Shown here in pieces: positions 16,569-25,722 of a DNA stretch of 53,875 bases (the first letter of the stretch is position 1; every line of letters begins with the position of its first letter). Below the pieces are notes generated by a model. It searched no databases. It saw only the letters and a list, made by a program, of their open reading frames with translations, and was not told the origin of the DNA. The position numbers and the translations under genes were made by a program. This stretch comes from Embleya scabrispora DSM 41855. GTDB lineage: Bacteria; Actinomycetota; Actinomycetes; Streptomycetales; Streptomycetaceae. The stretch lies in contig NZ_KB889702.1 of NCBI RefSeq assembly GCF_000372745.1, forward strand, positions 1-53,875. Direction: 5' to 3'.

Positions 16569-16820
16569 ATGGGGCGCGGCCGGGCCAAGGCCAAGCAGAC
16601 AAAGGTCGCCCGCCAGCTGAAGTACAACAGCGGCGGGACGGATCTGAGCCGTCTGGCTGAAGAGCTGGGCGCGTCGTCGCCAACCGACTTGCCGATCGGC
16701 AAGCCTGAGGTTGACGACGACACGAGTGAAGACGAGTTCGACGACCCCTACGCGGGGTATTCGGCTCGTTACAACGATGACGAAGACGAGGAAGACGACG
16801 GCCGATCGCGCCATCGTTGA
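16569..16820 (+). CDS. DUF3073 family protein
   Basis: This 83-residue actinobacterial core protein is of unknown function. The N-terminus is basic (MGRGRAKAKQTKVARQLKY), followed by the conserved motif SGGTDLSRLAEELG. The C-terminal half is strongly acidic and likely disordered (DDDTSEDEFDDPYAGY). The basic start suggests nucleic-acid contact, but this is only inference. A GAGGGGG ribosome site precedes ATG 16569. It sits between vdh and purM as in Streptomyces. Confidence 0.92.
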   Translation: MGRGRAKAKQTKVARQLKYNSGGTDLSRLAEELGASSPTDLPIGKPEVDDDTSEDEFDDPYAGYSARYNDDEDEEDDGRSRHR

Positions 16821-16892
16821 CCCTGCGTTCTTCGTTCTCGGGCACGGGAACGAACGCCCTCTTCAGCCGGGGCGCCCGTGCGCTGTGACACC

Positions 16893-16940
16893 GCCCGGTC
16901 CGGGACCGAGTAGGACGACTACTCGACCCCGGGCCGTTTG
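16893..16940. terminator. Hairpin between DUF3073 gene and purM
   Basis: The nested inverted repeats cccgg...ccggg and gagtag-gacga-ctactc lie between convergent genes, with a short T-run on the plus strand. It probably serves both. Confidence 0.55.
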
Positions 16941-17015
16941 GCGTGTTCGCGAACGCGCCCACGGAGGCACCGCCGTCCCGATCCGGGACGACGGCCACCG
17001 CCGAGGGTGCCTTCG

Positions 17016-18089
17016 TCATGCCTTGTGATCACCGCTCAGTACGGCCCGGCCGGAGCCGGTGACGACGTCGCCCAGGATCCAGGCCGGTACGCCGCGCTCG
17101 GCGAGCACCGCGAGCGCCGCGTCGGCCGCGTCGGCGGCGACCACCGCGACCATGCCCACACCCATGTTCAGCGTCTTCTCCAACTCGGCGCGGGCCACGT
17201 CGCCGAGCGCGCCGACCAGGCCGAAGACCGGGGCCGGCGTCCAGGTCGAGCGGTCCAGGCGCGCGTCCAGGTGGGTCGGAAGCACGCGCGCGAGGTTGGC
17301 CTCCAGGCCGCCTCCGGTGACGTGCGAGTAGGCGTGCACGTCGGTACGCCGGGCCAGGTCGAGGCAGTCGAGCGAGTAGATCCGGGTCGGCTCGAGCAGT
17401 TCCTCGCCGAGCGTGCGGCCCAGTTCCGGGACGTCCCGGTCCAGGCTCCAGCCGGCGAGGGTGAAGAACACGTGGCGGGCCAGCGAGTAGCCGTTCGAGT
17501 GCAGACCGGAGGCGGCCATCGCGAGCACCACGTCGCCCTCGCGCACCCGCGCCGCGCCGAGCAGGCCGTCGGCCTCCACGACCCCGGTGCCGGCGCCCGC
17601 GACGTCGTACTCGTTCGGGTCGAGCAGGCCGGGGTGCTCGGCCGTCTCGCCGCCGACCAGCGCGCAGCCGGCCAGTACGCAGCCCTCGGCGATGCCCTTG
17701 ACGATCGCCGCGATGCGTTCGGGAACGACCTTGCCGGTGGCGATGTAGTCGGTCATGAACAGCGGCTCGGCGCCGCACACGACCAGGTCGTCGACGACCA
17801 TGCCGACCAGGTCGTGGCCGATCGTGTCGTGCTTGTCCATCGCCTGCGCGATGGCGACCTTGGTTCCCACCCCGTCGGTCGCGGTGGCCAGCAGGGGGCG
17901 TTCGTACCGCTTGAACGCGGACACGTCGAACAGGCCCGCGAAGCCGCCCAGGCCGCCGACGACCTCGGGCCGGGTGGCCTTGCCGACCCATTGCTTCATG
18001 AGTTCGACGGCGCGGTCACCGGCCTCGATGTCGACGCCGGCCGCGGCATAGGTCGCGGTGCGGGGGGTGGGGGTGGACTGGTCGCTCAC
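17016..18089 (-). CDS. purM: Phosphoribosylformylglycinamidine cyclo-ligase
   Basis: The 357-residue PurM (AIR synthetase) closes FGAM to aminoimidazole ribotide with ATP, step five of purine synthesis, in the cytoplasm. The signature ATDGVGTKVAIAQ is present. Other conserved blocks are VVDDLVVCGAEPLFMTDYIA, GCALVGGETAEHPGL, ASGLHSNGYSLAR and HVTGGGLEANLARVLP. The long upstream open frame is spurious. GTG 18089 fits the family N-terminus (SDQSTPTPRTATYAAAGVD), with gaaaggg upstream. It lies 113 bp downstream of purF on the same strand and is likely co-transcribed. Confidence 0.97.
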   Translation of the reverse strand: MSDQSTPTPRTATYAAAGVDIEAGDRAVELMKQWVGKATRPEVVGGLGGFAGLFDVSAFKRYERPLLATATDGVGTKVAIAQAMDKHDTIGHDLVGMVVDDLVVCGAEPLFMTDYIATGKVVPERIAAIVKGIAEGCVLAGCALVGGETAEHPGLLDPNEYDVAGAGTGVVEADGLLGAARVREGDVVLAMAASGLHSNGYSLARHVFFTLAGWSLDRDVPELGRTLGEELLEPTRIYSLDCLDLARRTDVHAYSHVTGGGLEANLARVLPTHLDARLDRSTWTPAPVFGLVGALGDVARAELEKTLNMGVGMVAVVAADAADAALAVLAERGVPAWILGDVVTGSGRAVLSGDHKA

Positions 18090-18202
18090 GGCGGCGGCCC
18101 TTTCGGGTCGGGTCGGTGGATCTCCTCGGACGCCCCGTCGTGCCCCCCGGGAAGGGGACACGACGTGGCGATCCGAAGAAGAGAACTCGGGGACTCGGCT
18201 GA

Positions 18203-19759
18203 TCAGGGACGGCGGAGCGCGTCCTCGGCCCCGCCACCGCCGAGGAGGGCCTGCACGCCGTCCACGTCGGTGCGGACGGTCTGCTCGATGCCTTCGAGGA
18301 GGTGCTTGCCCAGCCGCTCGGGATCGGGCAGTTCGATCGGGTATTCCCCGTCGAAGCAGGCCCGGCACAGCCGGTCCTTGGGGATGGTGGTCGCCTCGAC
18401 CATCGCGTCGATCGAGATGTAGGCGAGCGAGTCGGCCCCGAGGGACTTGGCGATCTCGTCGACCGAGAGACCGTTGGCGATCAGCTCGGCCCGGGTGGCG
18501 AAGTCGATGCCGAAGAAGCACGGCCACTTCACCGGCGGCGAGGAGATCCGCACGTGCACCTCGGCCGCGCCGGCCTCGCGCAACATGCGCACCAGCGCCC
18601 GCTGGGTGTTGCCGCGCACGATCGAGTCGTCGACGACGACCAGTCGCTTGCCCTGGATGACCTCGCGCAGCGGATTGAGCTTGAGCCGGATGCCCAGTTG
18701 CCGGATGGTCTGGCTGGGCTGGATGAAGGTCCGGCCCACGTAGGAGTTCTTGACCAGGCCGTTTCCGTACGGGATGCCGGACTGTTCGGCGTAGCCGATC
18801 GCGGCGGGGGTGCCCGATTCCGGGGTCGGCATGACCAGGTCGGCGTCGACCGGGAACTCCTGGGCCAGTCGGCGGCCCATCTCGACCCGGGACGCGTAGA
18901 CGCCGCGGCCGGCGATCGTGGTGTCCGGGCGGGCCAGGTAGACGTATTCGAAGACGCAGCCCTTGGGCTTGGCCTCGGCGAAGCGTCGGGTGCGCAGGCC
19001 GTGCTCGTCGACCGCGATCAGCTCGCCCGGCTCGATCTCGCGGATGAACGAGGCACCGACGATGTCCAGGGCCGCGGTCTCGCTCGCGACCACCCAGCCG
19101 CGTTCGAGCCGACCGAGCACGAGGGGCCGGATGCCCTGGGGATCGCGCGCGGCGTAGAGCGTGGTCTCGTCCATGAAGACCAGCGAGAAGGCGCCCTTGA
19201 CCTGGGGCAACACCTGCATCGCGGTCTGTTCCAGGGACAGGTCCGGACTGCCGGCCAGGAGCGAGGTCAGCAGATCCGTGTCGCTGCTGGCCTCGATCCG
19301 GCCCTGGTAGGGGTAGTTCAGTTCGCCGCGATCGGGGCCCTGCTCGGCGACCAGACGGGACAGCTCACCCGTGTTGGTGAGGTTTCCGTTGTGGCCGAGC
19401 GCGATGCTGCCGGTCGCGGTTGCCCGGAAGGTCGGCTGGGCGTTCTCCCAGACCGACGAACCGGTGGTCGAGTAGCGGGCATGGCCGACGGCCATGTGCC
19501 CGCGGAGCGAGCCCAGGGTGGTTTCGTCGAAGACCTGGGAAACCAGGCCCATGTCCTTGAAGACCAGGATCTGGGATCCGTTGCTCACAGCTATCCCGGC
19601 GGATTCCGTTCCGCGGTGCTGCAATGCGTAGAGACCGAAGTAGGTGAGTTTTGCGACCTCTTCGCCGGGGGCCCAAACGCCGAAGACGCCGCAGGCATCC
19701 TGCGGGCCCTTCTCGCCGGGGAAGAGATCGTGGTTGAGTCGTCCATCGCCACGTGGCAC
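18203..19759 (-). CDS. purF: Amidophosphoribosyltransferase
   Basis: The 518-residue PurF catalyses the committed step, PRPP plus glutamine to phosphoribosylamine. It is the Bacillus-type enzyme. A 22-residue propeptide precedes nucleophile Cys23 (DACGVFGVW), and four cysteines match the 4Fe-4S ligands (KGCVFEY, KWPCFFG, LCRAC). The PRPP loop is VVVDDSIVRGNTQ. In the glutaminase motif HRGQES the Gln is Thr here (Thr51). The GTG start at 19759 gives the family N-terminus MPRGDGRLNHDLFPGEKG. The purF-purM order is conserved with Streptomyces. Confidence 0.97.
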   Translation of the reverse strand: MPRGDGRLNHDLFPGEKGPQDACGVFGVWAPGEEVAKLTYFGLYALQHRGTESAGIAVSNGSQILVFKDMGLVSQVFDETTLGSLRGHMAVGHARYSTTGSSVWENAQPTFRATATGSIALGHNGNLTNTGELSRLVAEQGPDRGELNYPYQGRIEASSDTDLLTSLLAGSPDLSLEQTAMQVLPQVKGAFSLVFMDETTLYAARDPQGIRPLVLGRLERGWVVASETAALDIVGASFIREIEPGELIAVDEHGLRTRRFAEAKPKGCVFEYVYLARPDTTIAGRGVYASRVEMGRRLAQEFPVDADLVMPTPESGTPAAIGYAEQSGIPYGNGLVKNSYVGRTFIQPSQTIRQLGIRLKLNPLREVIQGKRLVVVDDSIVRGNTQRALVRMLREAGAAEVHVRISSPPVKWPCFFGIDFATRAELIANGLSVDEIAKSLGADSLAYISIDAMVEATTIPKDRLCRACFDGEYPIELPDPERLGKHLLEGIEQTVRTDVDGVQALLGGGGAEDALRRP

Positions 19760-19796
19760 GTGATCGAGTCTACGACAGCGCCGGATCAGTCGCGGA

Positions 19797-20585
19797 TCAC
19801 CCCATCAGTGGCAGGTATCCGGACAAGTCGCTGCGTTCGCCACTGGCCAGCACCCGACCGTCCTCGACCGCGTCCGCCCAGGTCAGGCGGCCGGTGGCGA
19901 GTCGGATCCAGGTCCTTGGGTCGGTCTCGACCACGTTGGGCGGAACGCCCCGAGTGTGCCGGGGGCCTGTGACGCACTGCACTACGGCGAACGGCGGGAC
20001 GCGGACCTCGACCGAGTGGCCGGGCACCCGGCTCGCCAGCGCGTCGGCCAGTGCCCGGACCACGGTGGCCAGTGCGTGCCGGTCGTGCGGGAACGGCTCG
20101 CCGGTGGCACGTTCGAGGTCGTCGGCGTGCACGACGCCCTCGACCAGGCGGGTCACGAGCATGTCGGCGACGCGCATCGGGCCGATCCGGGTGATGGTGA
20201 TCCGGGTGTCCGAGACGCCGTCCAGGGCCGCGATCGCGGCGTCCGCGTAGTCGGCGGGGGTGTGGCCGGCCTCGGCCATCTCGTCGGCGATGGAGGAGAT
20301 CACGGCGGCGTACGCGGAGGTGCCGTTCGCCCACTGCTCCACGGTGATCACCGGGCCGGTCGGGGTCGGCTCGGCGAGCCAGCGCGGCACGGCCTGGATA
20401 CTCGCGGCCAAGTGCCCGACCAGGTTGGCGGTGGACCAGCCGGTCAGGCCGGAGGGGGCGGCGAGCTGGGCCGGGGTCAACCGTGCCGTGACGTCCACGA
20501 TCGCGCGCCACTGCGCGACCAGTGCGGCACGCACCTTGACCGGGTCGACCTTGCGGGGGCGGGGGGCGGCGGGGCGGCTCGTCAT
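19797..20585 (-). CDS. Maleylpyruvate isomerase/sterol-carrier-like family protein
   Basis: The protein has 262 residues. The N-terminal ~160 are a DinB-like four-helix MDMPI_N domain (GLTGWSTANLVGHLAASIQ, MLVTRLVEGVVHADDLERA, with conserved histidines as likely metal ligands). The last ~80 are a sterol-carrier-like domain ending TWIRLATGRLTWADAVEDG. This two-domain family ('sterol carrier family protein') is common in actinobacteria next to purF. A mycothiol-dependent reaction is possible but unproven. ATG 20585 lies 10 bp from a dispersed repeat copy. It precedes purF by 37 bp on the same strand and may be co-transcribed. Confidence 0.85.
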   Translation of the reverse strand: MTSRPAAPRPRKVDPVKVRAALVAQWRAIVDVTARLTPAQLAAPSGLTGWSTANLVGHLAASIQAVPRWLAEPTPTGPVITVEQWANGTSAYAAVISSIADEMAEAGHTPADYADAAIAALDGVSDTRITITRIGPMRVADMLVTRLVEGVVHADDLERATGEPFPHDRHALATVVRALADALASRVPGHSVEVRVPPFAVVQCVTGPRHTRGVPPNVVETDPRTWIRLATGRLTWADAVEDGRVLASGERSDLSGYLPLMG

Positions 20586-20594
20586 GGGTGCAGG

Positions 20595-20615
20595 CTAGGC
20601 CCTGTCCGGCGGATC
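20595..20615. repeat. Copy of dispersed CTAGGCCCTGTCCGGCGGATC repeat
   Basis: The 21-bp core lies just upstream of the MDMPI-family start codon. Related copies occur at 8122 and, doubled, at 43551-43632. Confidence 0.65.
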
Positions 20616-20734
20616 TCGGCGGGTCCACCGGACGAGGCCCGGAGCGCGTGGCCGAGCGCGCGTAGCCGATTCGTTTCTGCACAGATTCGGCACGCGATCA
20701 CCCGGACCGGCCAACAAATCGTGACGCTGGGCGC

Positions 20735-21085
20735 ATGAGCAATTACGGGGATCCGGGCCGCATCGACACGATCGCGGCCGAGTTGGCGGCGGCGACCGAA
20801 CGGGTACGGCCCGGGCCGGTCATCGCCGCCGACTGGCACGGCGACGCGGCGGACGCCTTCGCGGTTCGCGCGCAGACCTGGCGGCGGGAGTGCGCGGCGA
20901 CCGAGCCGGCCGTGCTCGCGGTGGTCGAGGCGCTGCGGGCGCACGCGGCGGCGATGCGGGCCGCGCTCGCCCGGATCGCGGCCAACGAGCGGGCGGCCCG
21001 GGAGGCGGCCGGGCCCGGCGGGCACGAGCACTTTCCGGCCGGCGGCAGCGCGGCCTGGTTGGACGAGCTGTGGGCGCCGCGGTGA
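20735..21085 (+). CDS. WXG100-like helical protein
   Basis: This 116-residue, Ala-rich, all-helical protein has a W-x-G turn (DWHGDAADAF, Trp34-Gly36) between two predicted helices. This is the layout of WXG100/ESX-type proteins, though the C-terminus is longer (WLDELWAPR). It has no signal peptide. Its stop overlaps the start of the NlpC/P60-like gene (GTGA), so the two are translationally coupled and probably interact. ESX-type secretion partners are not in this window. The assignment rests on pattern only; it could also be a generic helical scaffold for the downstream hydrolase. Confidence 0.6.
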   Translation: MSNYGDPGRIDTIAAELAAATERVRPGPVIAADWHGDAADAFAVRAQTWRRECAATEPAVLAVVEALRAHAAAMRAALARIAANERAAREAAGPGGHEHFPAGGSAAWLDELWAPR

Positions 21086-21960
21086 CCGGCGCCTTCAGCG
21101 CGGCACCGGATGTGCTGGTGGCGCTCGCGGGCCGGCTGCGTGCCATCGCCGGCGAGGTGTGGGCGCTGCGCGAGCGCGTCGCGGCGGTCGATGTGGCGGC
21201 GAGTCGGCCGCTGGCGCCACCCACCTTCGAGGCGGTGCTCGCTCGGCTGCGCGAGGCGGTGGAGACACTGGATCGGGCCGAGCGCACCGGGGTGGATCTG
21301 GCCGATCGGCTGGCCGAAAACGCTCGGGCGTACGCGGATGTGGACTCGGTCGCGGCGACCCGACTGCTCGACCTGGCCGCGCCGAATGGCGCCGCCCCGC
21401 CGGCCGCCGCCTCGGTCCGGGTCGCCGAACCGCCGTTCACGCTGCCCGAGGCGTTCGACGGACCGGTCACCGTCCGGCCGATCGGCCGCGGCGCGGGCAT
21501 CACCCGGATCACACCGGTCGCCGTCGACACACCGGCCGCGTCGGTCACTCCCGTCGCGTCATCGGTGCCGGATGCGGACGAGATCGTGGCCCGGGCGAAG
21601 CGGTGGGCCGACCTGCGCCTGCGCTACAGCATGAGCGGACTGCACGACGGCTACCGCACCGATTGTTCGGGGCTGGTCTCGATGGCCTGGGGGCTGCCGC
21701 CCCCGGGGCTGACCACGGTGACCCTGCCGGAGGTGTCCCACCGGATCGCCGAGGACGACCTGCGGCCGGGCGACATCCTGTTGAACACCGCGCCGGGGGC
21801 GGCCGGACACACGCTGATCTTCGCGGGCTGGGCCGATGCGGCGCACACGAGCTACCACGCGTACGAGGAGAGCGCCTCGAAGGGCGCGCACCACGGCACG
21901 GTGCCCTATCCGTACTGGCCCGGACACGGCACCTTCCGCCCATATCGGTTGGGGACGTAG
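21082..21960 (+). CDS. NlpC/P60-like cysteine hydrolase with helical N-terminus
   Basis: The protein has 292 residues. Residues 1-100 are Ala-rich helices similar in style to the preceding protein. A Pro/Ala/Val linker follows, and an NlpC/P60-type domain from about 170 to the end. Candidate catalytic residues are Cys195 (RTDCSGLVSMAWGL), His243 (GAAGHTLIFAGW) and His259 (YHAYEES). Such domains cut peptide bonds in peptidoglycan or act as amidases. No signal peptide is seen, so it would need a helper for export, perhaps a type VII system given its WXG-like partner, or act inside the cell. GTG 21082 overlaps the upstream stop. Confidence 0.72.
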   Translation: MTGAFSAAPDVLVALAGRLRAIAGEVWALRERVAAVDVAASRPLAPPTFEAVLARLREAVETLDRAERTGVDLADRLAENARAYADVDSVAATRLLDLAAPNGAAPPAAASVRVAEPPFTLPEAFDGPVTVRPIGRGAGITRITPVAVDTPAASVTPVASSVPDADEIVARAKRWADLRLRYSMSGLHDGYRTDCSGLVSMAWGLPPPGLTTVTLPEVSHRIAEDDLRPGDILLNTAPGAAGHTLIFAGWADAAHTSYHAYEESASKGAHHGTVPYPYWPGHGTFRPYRLGT

Positions 21961-22031
21961 CACCGCGCGGTCCCCGGCGGGGTCGGCGGTGCGGGCGCGC
22001 TTCGATCGGATCGTGCGGTCGAAACGCCGAA

Positions 22032-22072
22032 GGTGCCCGTGCGGCGTGCGCAAAGCACGTCGCACGGGCACC
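22032..22072 (-). terminator. Terminator of purSQL
   Basis: A stem of about 18 bp (ggtgcccgtgcggcgtgc against gcacgtcgcacgggcacc, loop gcaaa) lies 16 bp past the purL stop. It also faces the convergent hydrolase gene. Confidence 0.75.
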
Positions 22073-22087
22073 CTCGGTGCGGGCGGC

Positions 22088-24352
22088 TCAGCCGAACAGA
22101 CCCTTCAGGGTCCCCTCGTGGGCGGCGCGCACCTCGTCCAGCGCCACCGTGAAGTGGCCCTGGAAGTCGAGGGTGTCGCCGTCGACCACGCCGATCCGGG
22201 CACACGGCAGGCCGCGCACCTTGCACATGTCGCTGAAGCGCAGTTCCTCGCTCCGCGGCACCGCGACGATCGCCCGGCCCGCCGACTCGCTGAACAGCGC
22301 GACGGTCGGGTCCAGGTCCTCGGCCAGCACCACCCGGGCGCCGTTGCCGCCGGTCAGGCACGCCTCGACCAGCGCCTGGGCCAGGCCGCCGTCGGCGAGG
22401 TCGTGCGCGGCGTCGATCATGCCGTCCCGCGAACCCGCGATCAGGATCTCGGCGAGCAGCCGCTCGCGCTCCAGGTCGACCTTCGGCGGCAGGCCGCCCA
22501 GGTGGTCGTGGGCCACCTGGGCCCAGGCCGAGCCGGAGAGCTCCTCGTGCGTGTCGCCCAGGAGCAGGATGATCTGCCCCTCCTCGGCGAAGCCGATCGG
22601 CGTGCGCCGCTCGACGTCGTCGATCACACCCAGCACGCCGACCACCGGCGTCGGGTGGATCGCCGTCTCGCCGGTCTGGTTGTAGAAGGACACGTTGCCG
22701 CCGGTCACCGGCGTGCCCAGGATCTGGCACGCATCGGCGAGACCACGCGTGGTCTCGGCGAACTGCCACATCACCGCCGGGTCCTCGGGCGAGCCGAAGT
22801 TCAGGCAGTCGGTGACGGCCAGCGGCTTGGCGCCGGTGGTGGCCACGTTGCGGTACGCCTCGGCCAGTGCGAGCTGCGCACCGGTGTACGGGTCGAGCTT
22901 GCAGAAGCGGCCGTTGCCGTCGGTGGCGAGCGCGACGCCCAGGCCGCTCTCCTCGTCGATCCGGACCATGCCGGAATCCTCCGGCTGGGCCAGCACGGTG
23001 TTGCCGAGCACGTACTTGTCGTACTGCGCGGTGACCCACGACTTGTCCGCCAGGTTCGGCGAGGCGACAACCTTCAGCAGGGTTGCCTTGAGCTCCTCGG
23101 CCGTACCCGGGCGCGGCAGCCGCTCGGCGGCGTCCGCCTGGAGCGTGTCCTGCCATTGCGGGCGGGCGTAGGGGCGCTCGTAGACGGGACCCTCGTGCGC
23201 GACCGTGCGCGGCGGCACGTCGACGATCTGCTCGCCGTGCCAGAAGATCTCCAGCCGGTCGCCCTCGGTGACCTCGCCGACGACGGTGGCGATCACGTCC
23301 CACTTGTCGCAGATCTCCATGAAGCGGGCCACGTGGGCCGGCTCCACGATCGCGCACATGCGCTCCTGCGACTCGCTCATCAGGATCTCTTCGGGCGAGA
23401 GCGTGTGGTCGCGCAGCGGAACGGTGTCCAGCTCGACCCGCATGCCACCGGAGCCGGCCGAGGCCAGCTCGGAGGTGGCGCAGGACAGCCCAGCGCCGCC
23501 GAGGTCCTGGATGCCCGCGACCAGGTGCTCGCGGAACAGCTCCAGGGTGCACTCGATCAGCAGCTTCTCCTGGAAGGGGTCACCGACCTGGACGGCCGGG
23601 CGCTTGGCCGGGCCGGACCCACCACCATCGTTTTCGGTGAAGGTCTCCGAGGCCAGGACCGAGACGCCGCCGATCCCGTCGCCGCCGGTGCGGGCGCCGT
23701 ACAGGATCACCAGGTTGCCCGCGCCGGACGCCTGCGCGAGGTGGATGTCCTCGTGCTTCATCACACCCACACACAGGGCGTTGACCAGCGGGTTGCCCTG
23801 GTAGCAGGGGTCGAAGACGATCTCGCCGCCGATGTTGGGCAGGCCCAGGCAGTTGCCGTAGCCGCCGATGCCCGCGACCACGCCGGGCAGCACACGCCGG
23901 GTGTCGGGGTGCTCGGCAGCGCCGAACCGCAGCGGGTCCATCACCGCGACCGGGCGGGCGCCCATCGCCAGGATGTCGCGCACGATGCCACCGATGCCGG
24001 TCGCGGCGCCCTGGTAGGGCTCCACGTAGGAGGGGTGGTTGTGCGACTCGACCTTGAAGGTCACCGCGTAGCCCTGGCCGACGTCGACGACGCCGGCGTT
24101 CTCGCCGATGCCCACGAGCATGGCGTCGTTCTCGGGCATCTTGTCGCCGAACTGGCGCAGGTGCACCTTGCTCGACTTGTACGAGCAGTGCTCGGACCAC
24201 ATGACCGAGTACATCGCCAACTCGGAAGAGGTCGGCCGGCGGCCGAGGATCTCCCGGATGCGCGTGTACTCGTCCGGCTTGAGGCCGAGTTCGGCGAAGG
24301 GCTGCTCGACCCCGGGGTGCTCGAGCGCGTTCTTGACGGTGTCCAGGCTCAT
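22088..24352 (-). CDS. purL: Phosphoribosylformylglycinamidine synthase subunit PurL
   Basis: This 754-residue small-type PurL is the synthetase core of the PurS-PurQ-PurL complex that converts FGAR, ATP and glutamine-derived ammonia into FGAM. Conserved elements include [12 protein letters not shown] (catalytic His55), [30 protein letters not shown], and [13 protein letters not shown] in the C-terminal half. Its length is normal for the Gram-positive form. Its ATG overlaps the purQ stop by one base (TGATG), so translation is coupled. The long open frame on the opposite strand is a codon-bias shadow. Confidence 0.97.
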   Translation of the reverse strand: MSLDTVKNALEHPGVEQPFAELGLKPDEYTRIREILGRRPTSSELAMYSVMWSEHCSYKSSKVHLRQFGDKMPENDAMLVGIGENAGVVDVGQGYAVTFKVESHNHPSYVEPYQGAATGIGGIVRDILAMGARPVAVMDPLRFGAAEHPDTRRVLPGVVAGIGGYGNCLGLPNIGGEIVFDPCYQGNPLVNALCVGVMKHEDIHLAQASGAGNLVILYGARTGGDGIGGVSVLASETFTENDGGGSGPAKRPAVQVGDPFQEKLLIECTLELFREHLVAGIQDLGGAGLSCATSELASAGSGGMRVELDTVPLRDHTLSPEEILMSESQERMCAIVEPAHVARFMEICDKWDVIATVVGEVTEGDRLEIFWHGEQIVDVPPRTVAHEGPVYERPYARPQWQDTLQADAAERLPRPGTAEELKATLLKVVASPNLADKSWVTAQYDKYVLGNTVLAQPEDSGMVRIDEESGLGVALATDGNGRFCKLDPYTGAQLALAEAYRNVATTGAKPLAVTDCLNFGSPEDPAVMWQFAETTRGLADACQILGTPVTGGNVSFYNQTGETAIHPTPVVGVLGVIDDVERRTPIGFAEEGQIILLLGDTHEELSGSAWAQVAHDHLGGLPPKVDLERERLLAEILIAGSRDGMIDAAHDLADGGLAQALVEACLTGGNGARVVLAEDLDPTVALFSESAGRAIVAVPRSEELRFSDMCKVRGLPCARIGVVDGDTLDFQGHFTVALDEVRAAHEGTLKGLFG

Positions 24353-25029
24353 CAGGCGTTCACCAGGCGCTTCAGGATCGAGGTGAAGAACGGAAGGCCC
24401 TCGGTCGTGGGACCGGTCAGCGGCTCGACCGCGTGTTCGGGGTGCGGCATCAGGCCGACCACATTCCCGGCGGCGTTGCTGATGCCGGCGATGTCGCGAC
24501 GCGATCCGTTCGGGTTGACGTCGAGGTATCGCGCGACCACGCGCCCCTCGGCCTCCAACATGTCCAGGGTGCGCTCGTCGGCGACGAAACCGCCATCGAT
24601 GTTCTTGAGCGGAACGGTGATCTCCTGCCCCGGCGCGAAGTCCGACGTCCATGCGCTGGACACGTTCTCGATGCGCAACTTTTGGTCACGGCAGATGAAG
24701 TGCAGGTGATCGTTGCGGGTGAGCGCGCCCGGCAGCAGGTGGGATTCGCAAAGAATTTGGAAACCGTTGCAGATGCCCAATACCGGAAGGCCGGCCTGCG
24801 CCTGCTCGATCACCGATTCCATGACCGGCGAGAAGCGCGAGATCGCGCCGCAACGTAGGTAGTCGCCGTACGAGAATCCACCGGGCAGGACGACCGCGTC
24901 GACCTGCTGGAGGTTCTTGTCCTTGTGCCACAGCGCGACCGGCTCGGCACCGGCGATACGCACCGCGCGCTGGGCGTCGCGGTCGTCGAGCGAGCCGGGG
25001 AAGGTGACGACGCCGACGCGGATCGTCAC
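24352..25029 (-). CDS. purQ: Phosphoribosylformylglycinamidine synthase subunit PurQ (glutaminase)
   Basis: This 225-residue class I glutamine amidotransferase releases ammonia for PurL. The triad is visible: Cys87 in [10 protein letters not shown], and His196 and Glu198 in [10 protein letters not shown]. The N-terminal [17 protein letters not shown] and [16 protein letters not shown] are typical. The GTG start overlaps the purS stop (GTGA), and the stop overlaps the purL start, giving a tightly coupled purS-purQ-purL operon. Confidence 0.97.
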   Translation of the reverse strand: MTIRVGVVTFPGSLDDRDAQRAVRIAGAEPVALWHKDKNLQQVDAVVLPGGFSYGDYLRCGAISRFSPVMESVIEQAQAGLPVLGICNGFQILCESHLLPGALTRNDHLHFICRDQKLRIENVSSAWTSDFAPGQEITVPLKNIDGGFVADERTLDMLEAEGRVVARYLDVNPNGSRRDIAGISNAAGNVVGLMPHPEHAVEPLTGPTTEGLPFFTSILKRLVNA

Positions 25030-25283
25030 TTCTCCTCCTCCGTCTCGACGCGGACCACGAAGTCCTCGATCACGGTGTTGGCGAGGAACGACTCGGCGGC
25101 TTCGCGGATGCGGGCGAGGGCGGCCTCGTCGACCGGTCCCTCCAGCTCCAGTTCGAAACGCTTGCCTTGGCGGACGTCGGTGATTCCGTCGAATCCCAGA
25201 CGCGGCAGCGCGCGCTGCACGGCCTGCCCCTGGGGATCGAGGATTTCCGGCTTGAGCATGACGTCGACGACGACGCGTGCCAC
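25026..25283 (-). CDS. purS: Phosphoribosylformylglycinamidine synthase subunit PurS
   Basis: This 85-residue structural subunit bridges PurQ and PurL in the FGAM synthase complex. The conserved segments are [32 protein letters not shown] and an acidic C-terminus ending VETEEEK. The GTG at 25283 is chosen because GGGAG stands about 6 nt upstream and the family N-terminus starts there. It is the first gene of the purSQL operon, and the promoter must lie in the DnaA-box-bearing region upstream. Confidence 0.95.
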   Translation of the reverse strand: MARVVVDVMLKPEILDPQGQAVQRALPRLGFDGITDVRQGKRFELELEGPVDEAALARIREAAESFLANTVIEDFVVRVETEEEK

Positions 25284-25434
25284 AGGCACTCCCACTGTGA
25301 TGGTTCGGGCCGGTCCGTATCCGGGATACGGGGGTTCGGACCCTGCTGCTGGATCGGGTCGGTCGACGCCGGCACCCGATGGATCGGCGGTATCAGGGTA
25401 CCGGCCGCCTCCGGGCGACCGCCCCGACGTCAAG

Positions 25435-25574
25435 TTATCCACAGCTTTGGGGTTGTCCACAGGCGTGCCCATCGAGCCCTGATGTCAATAAATCGCCTCC
25501 AAACGGGCAATGTTCCCCGCTCGGCCCTCCCGGGCCGCGAGTGCGGCCGAATGTTATCCACAGGCTGTGGATCC
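25435..25574. promoter_or_regulatory. Cluster of four DnaA-box-like sites
   Basis: TTATCCACA occurs at 25435-25443 and 25554-25562, TTGTCCACA at 25453-25461, and the inverted TGTGGATCC at 25566-25574. The first three match the DnaA-box consensus, and TTGTCCACA is the form favoured in Streptomyces oriC. The last two face each other as a palindrome. No dnaA or dnaN gene is nearby, so this is not oriC itself. Confidence 0.75.
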
Positions 25575-25661
25575 TCCGTCGGCCGGCGGACGGACACGCC
25601 CACCCGCGCCCGGCGAGAGGAATATCTCGCGTATCGTGAAAACGAATCGCCGACCGGTAAA

Positions 25662-25722
25662 TTAGCGCTTACCGAACCGAAGAACTGCGGACCACACCGC
25701 GACGCTTCGCGTTTAGCGCTTA
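25662..25722. promoter_or_regulatory. Repeated TTAGCGCTTA decamer upstream of lsr2-type gene
   Basis: TTAGCGCTTA appears at 25662-25671 and again at 25713-25722, exactly 51 bp apart (about five helical turns). The core AGCGCT is palindromic. Both lie within 120 bp of the start codon, in AT-rich DNA, and look like operator sites. Confidence 0.55.

Noticed and set aside
21836-24709. 957-codon open frame on the plus strand opposite purL/purQ
   Set aside because: It is a high-GC antisense shadow: Arg/Gly/Val/His-rich composition, no family likeness, and it fully overlaps well-conserved purL.
25435-25574. Replication origin
   Set aside because: Only four boxes, and no dnaA, dnaN, gyrB or rpmH nearby; a chromosomal oriC in this group has many more boxes.
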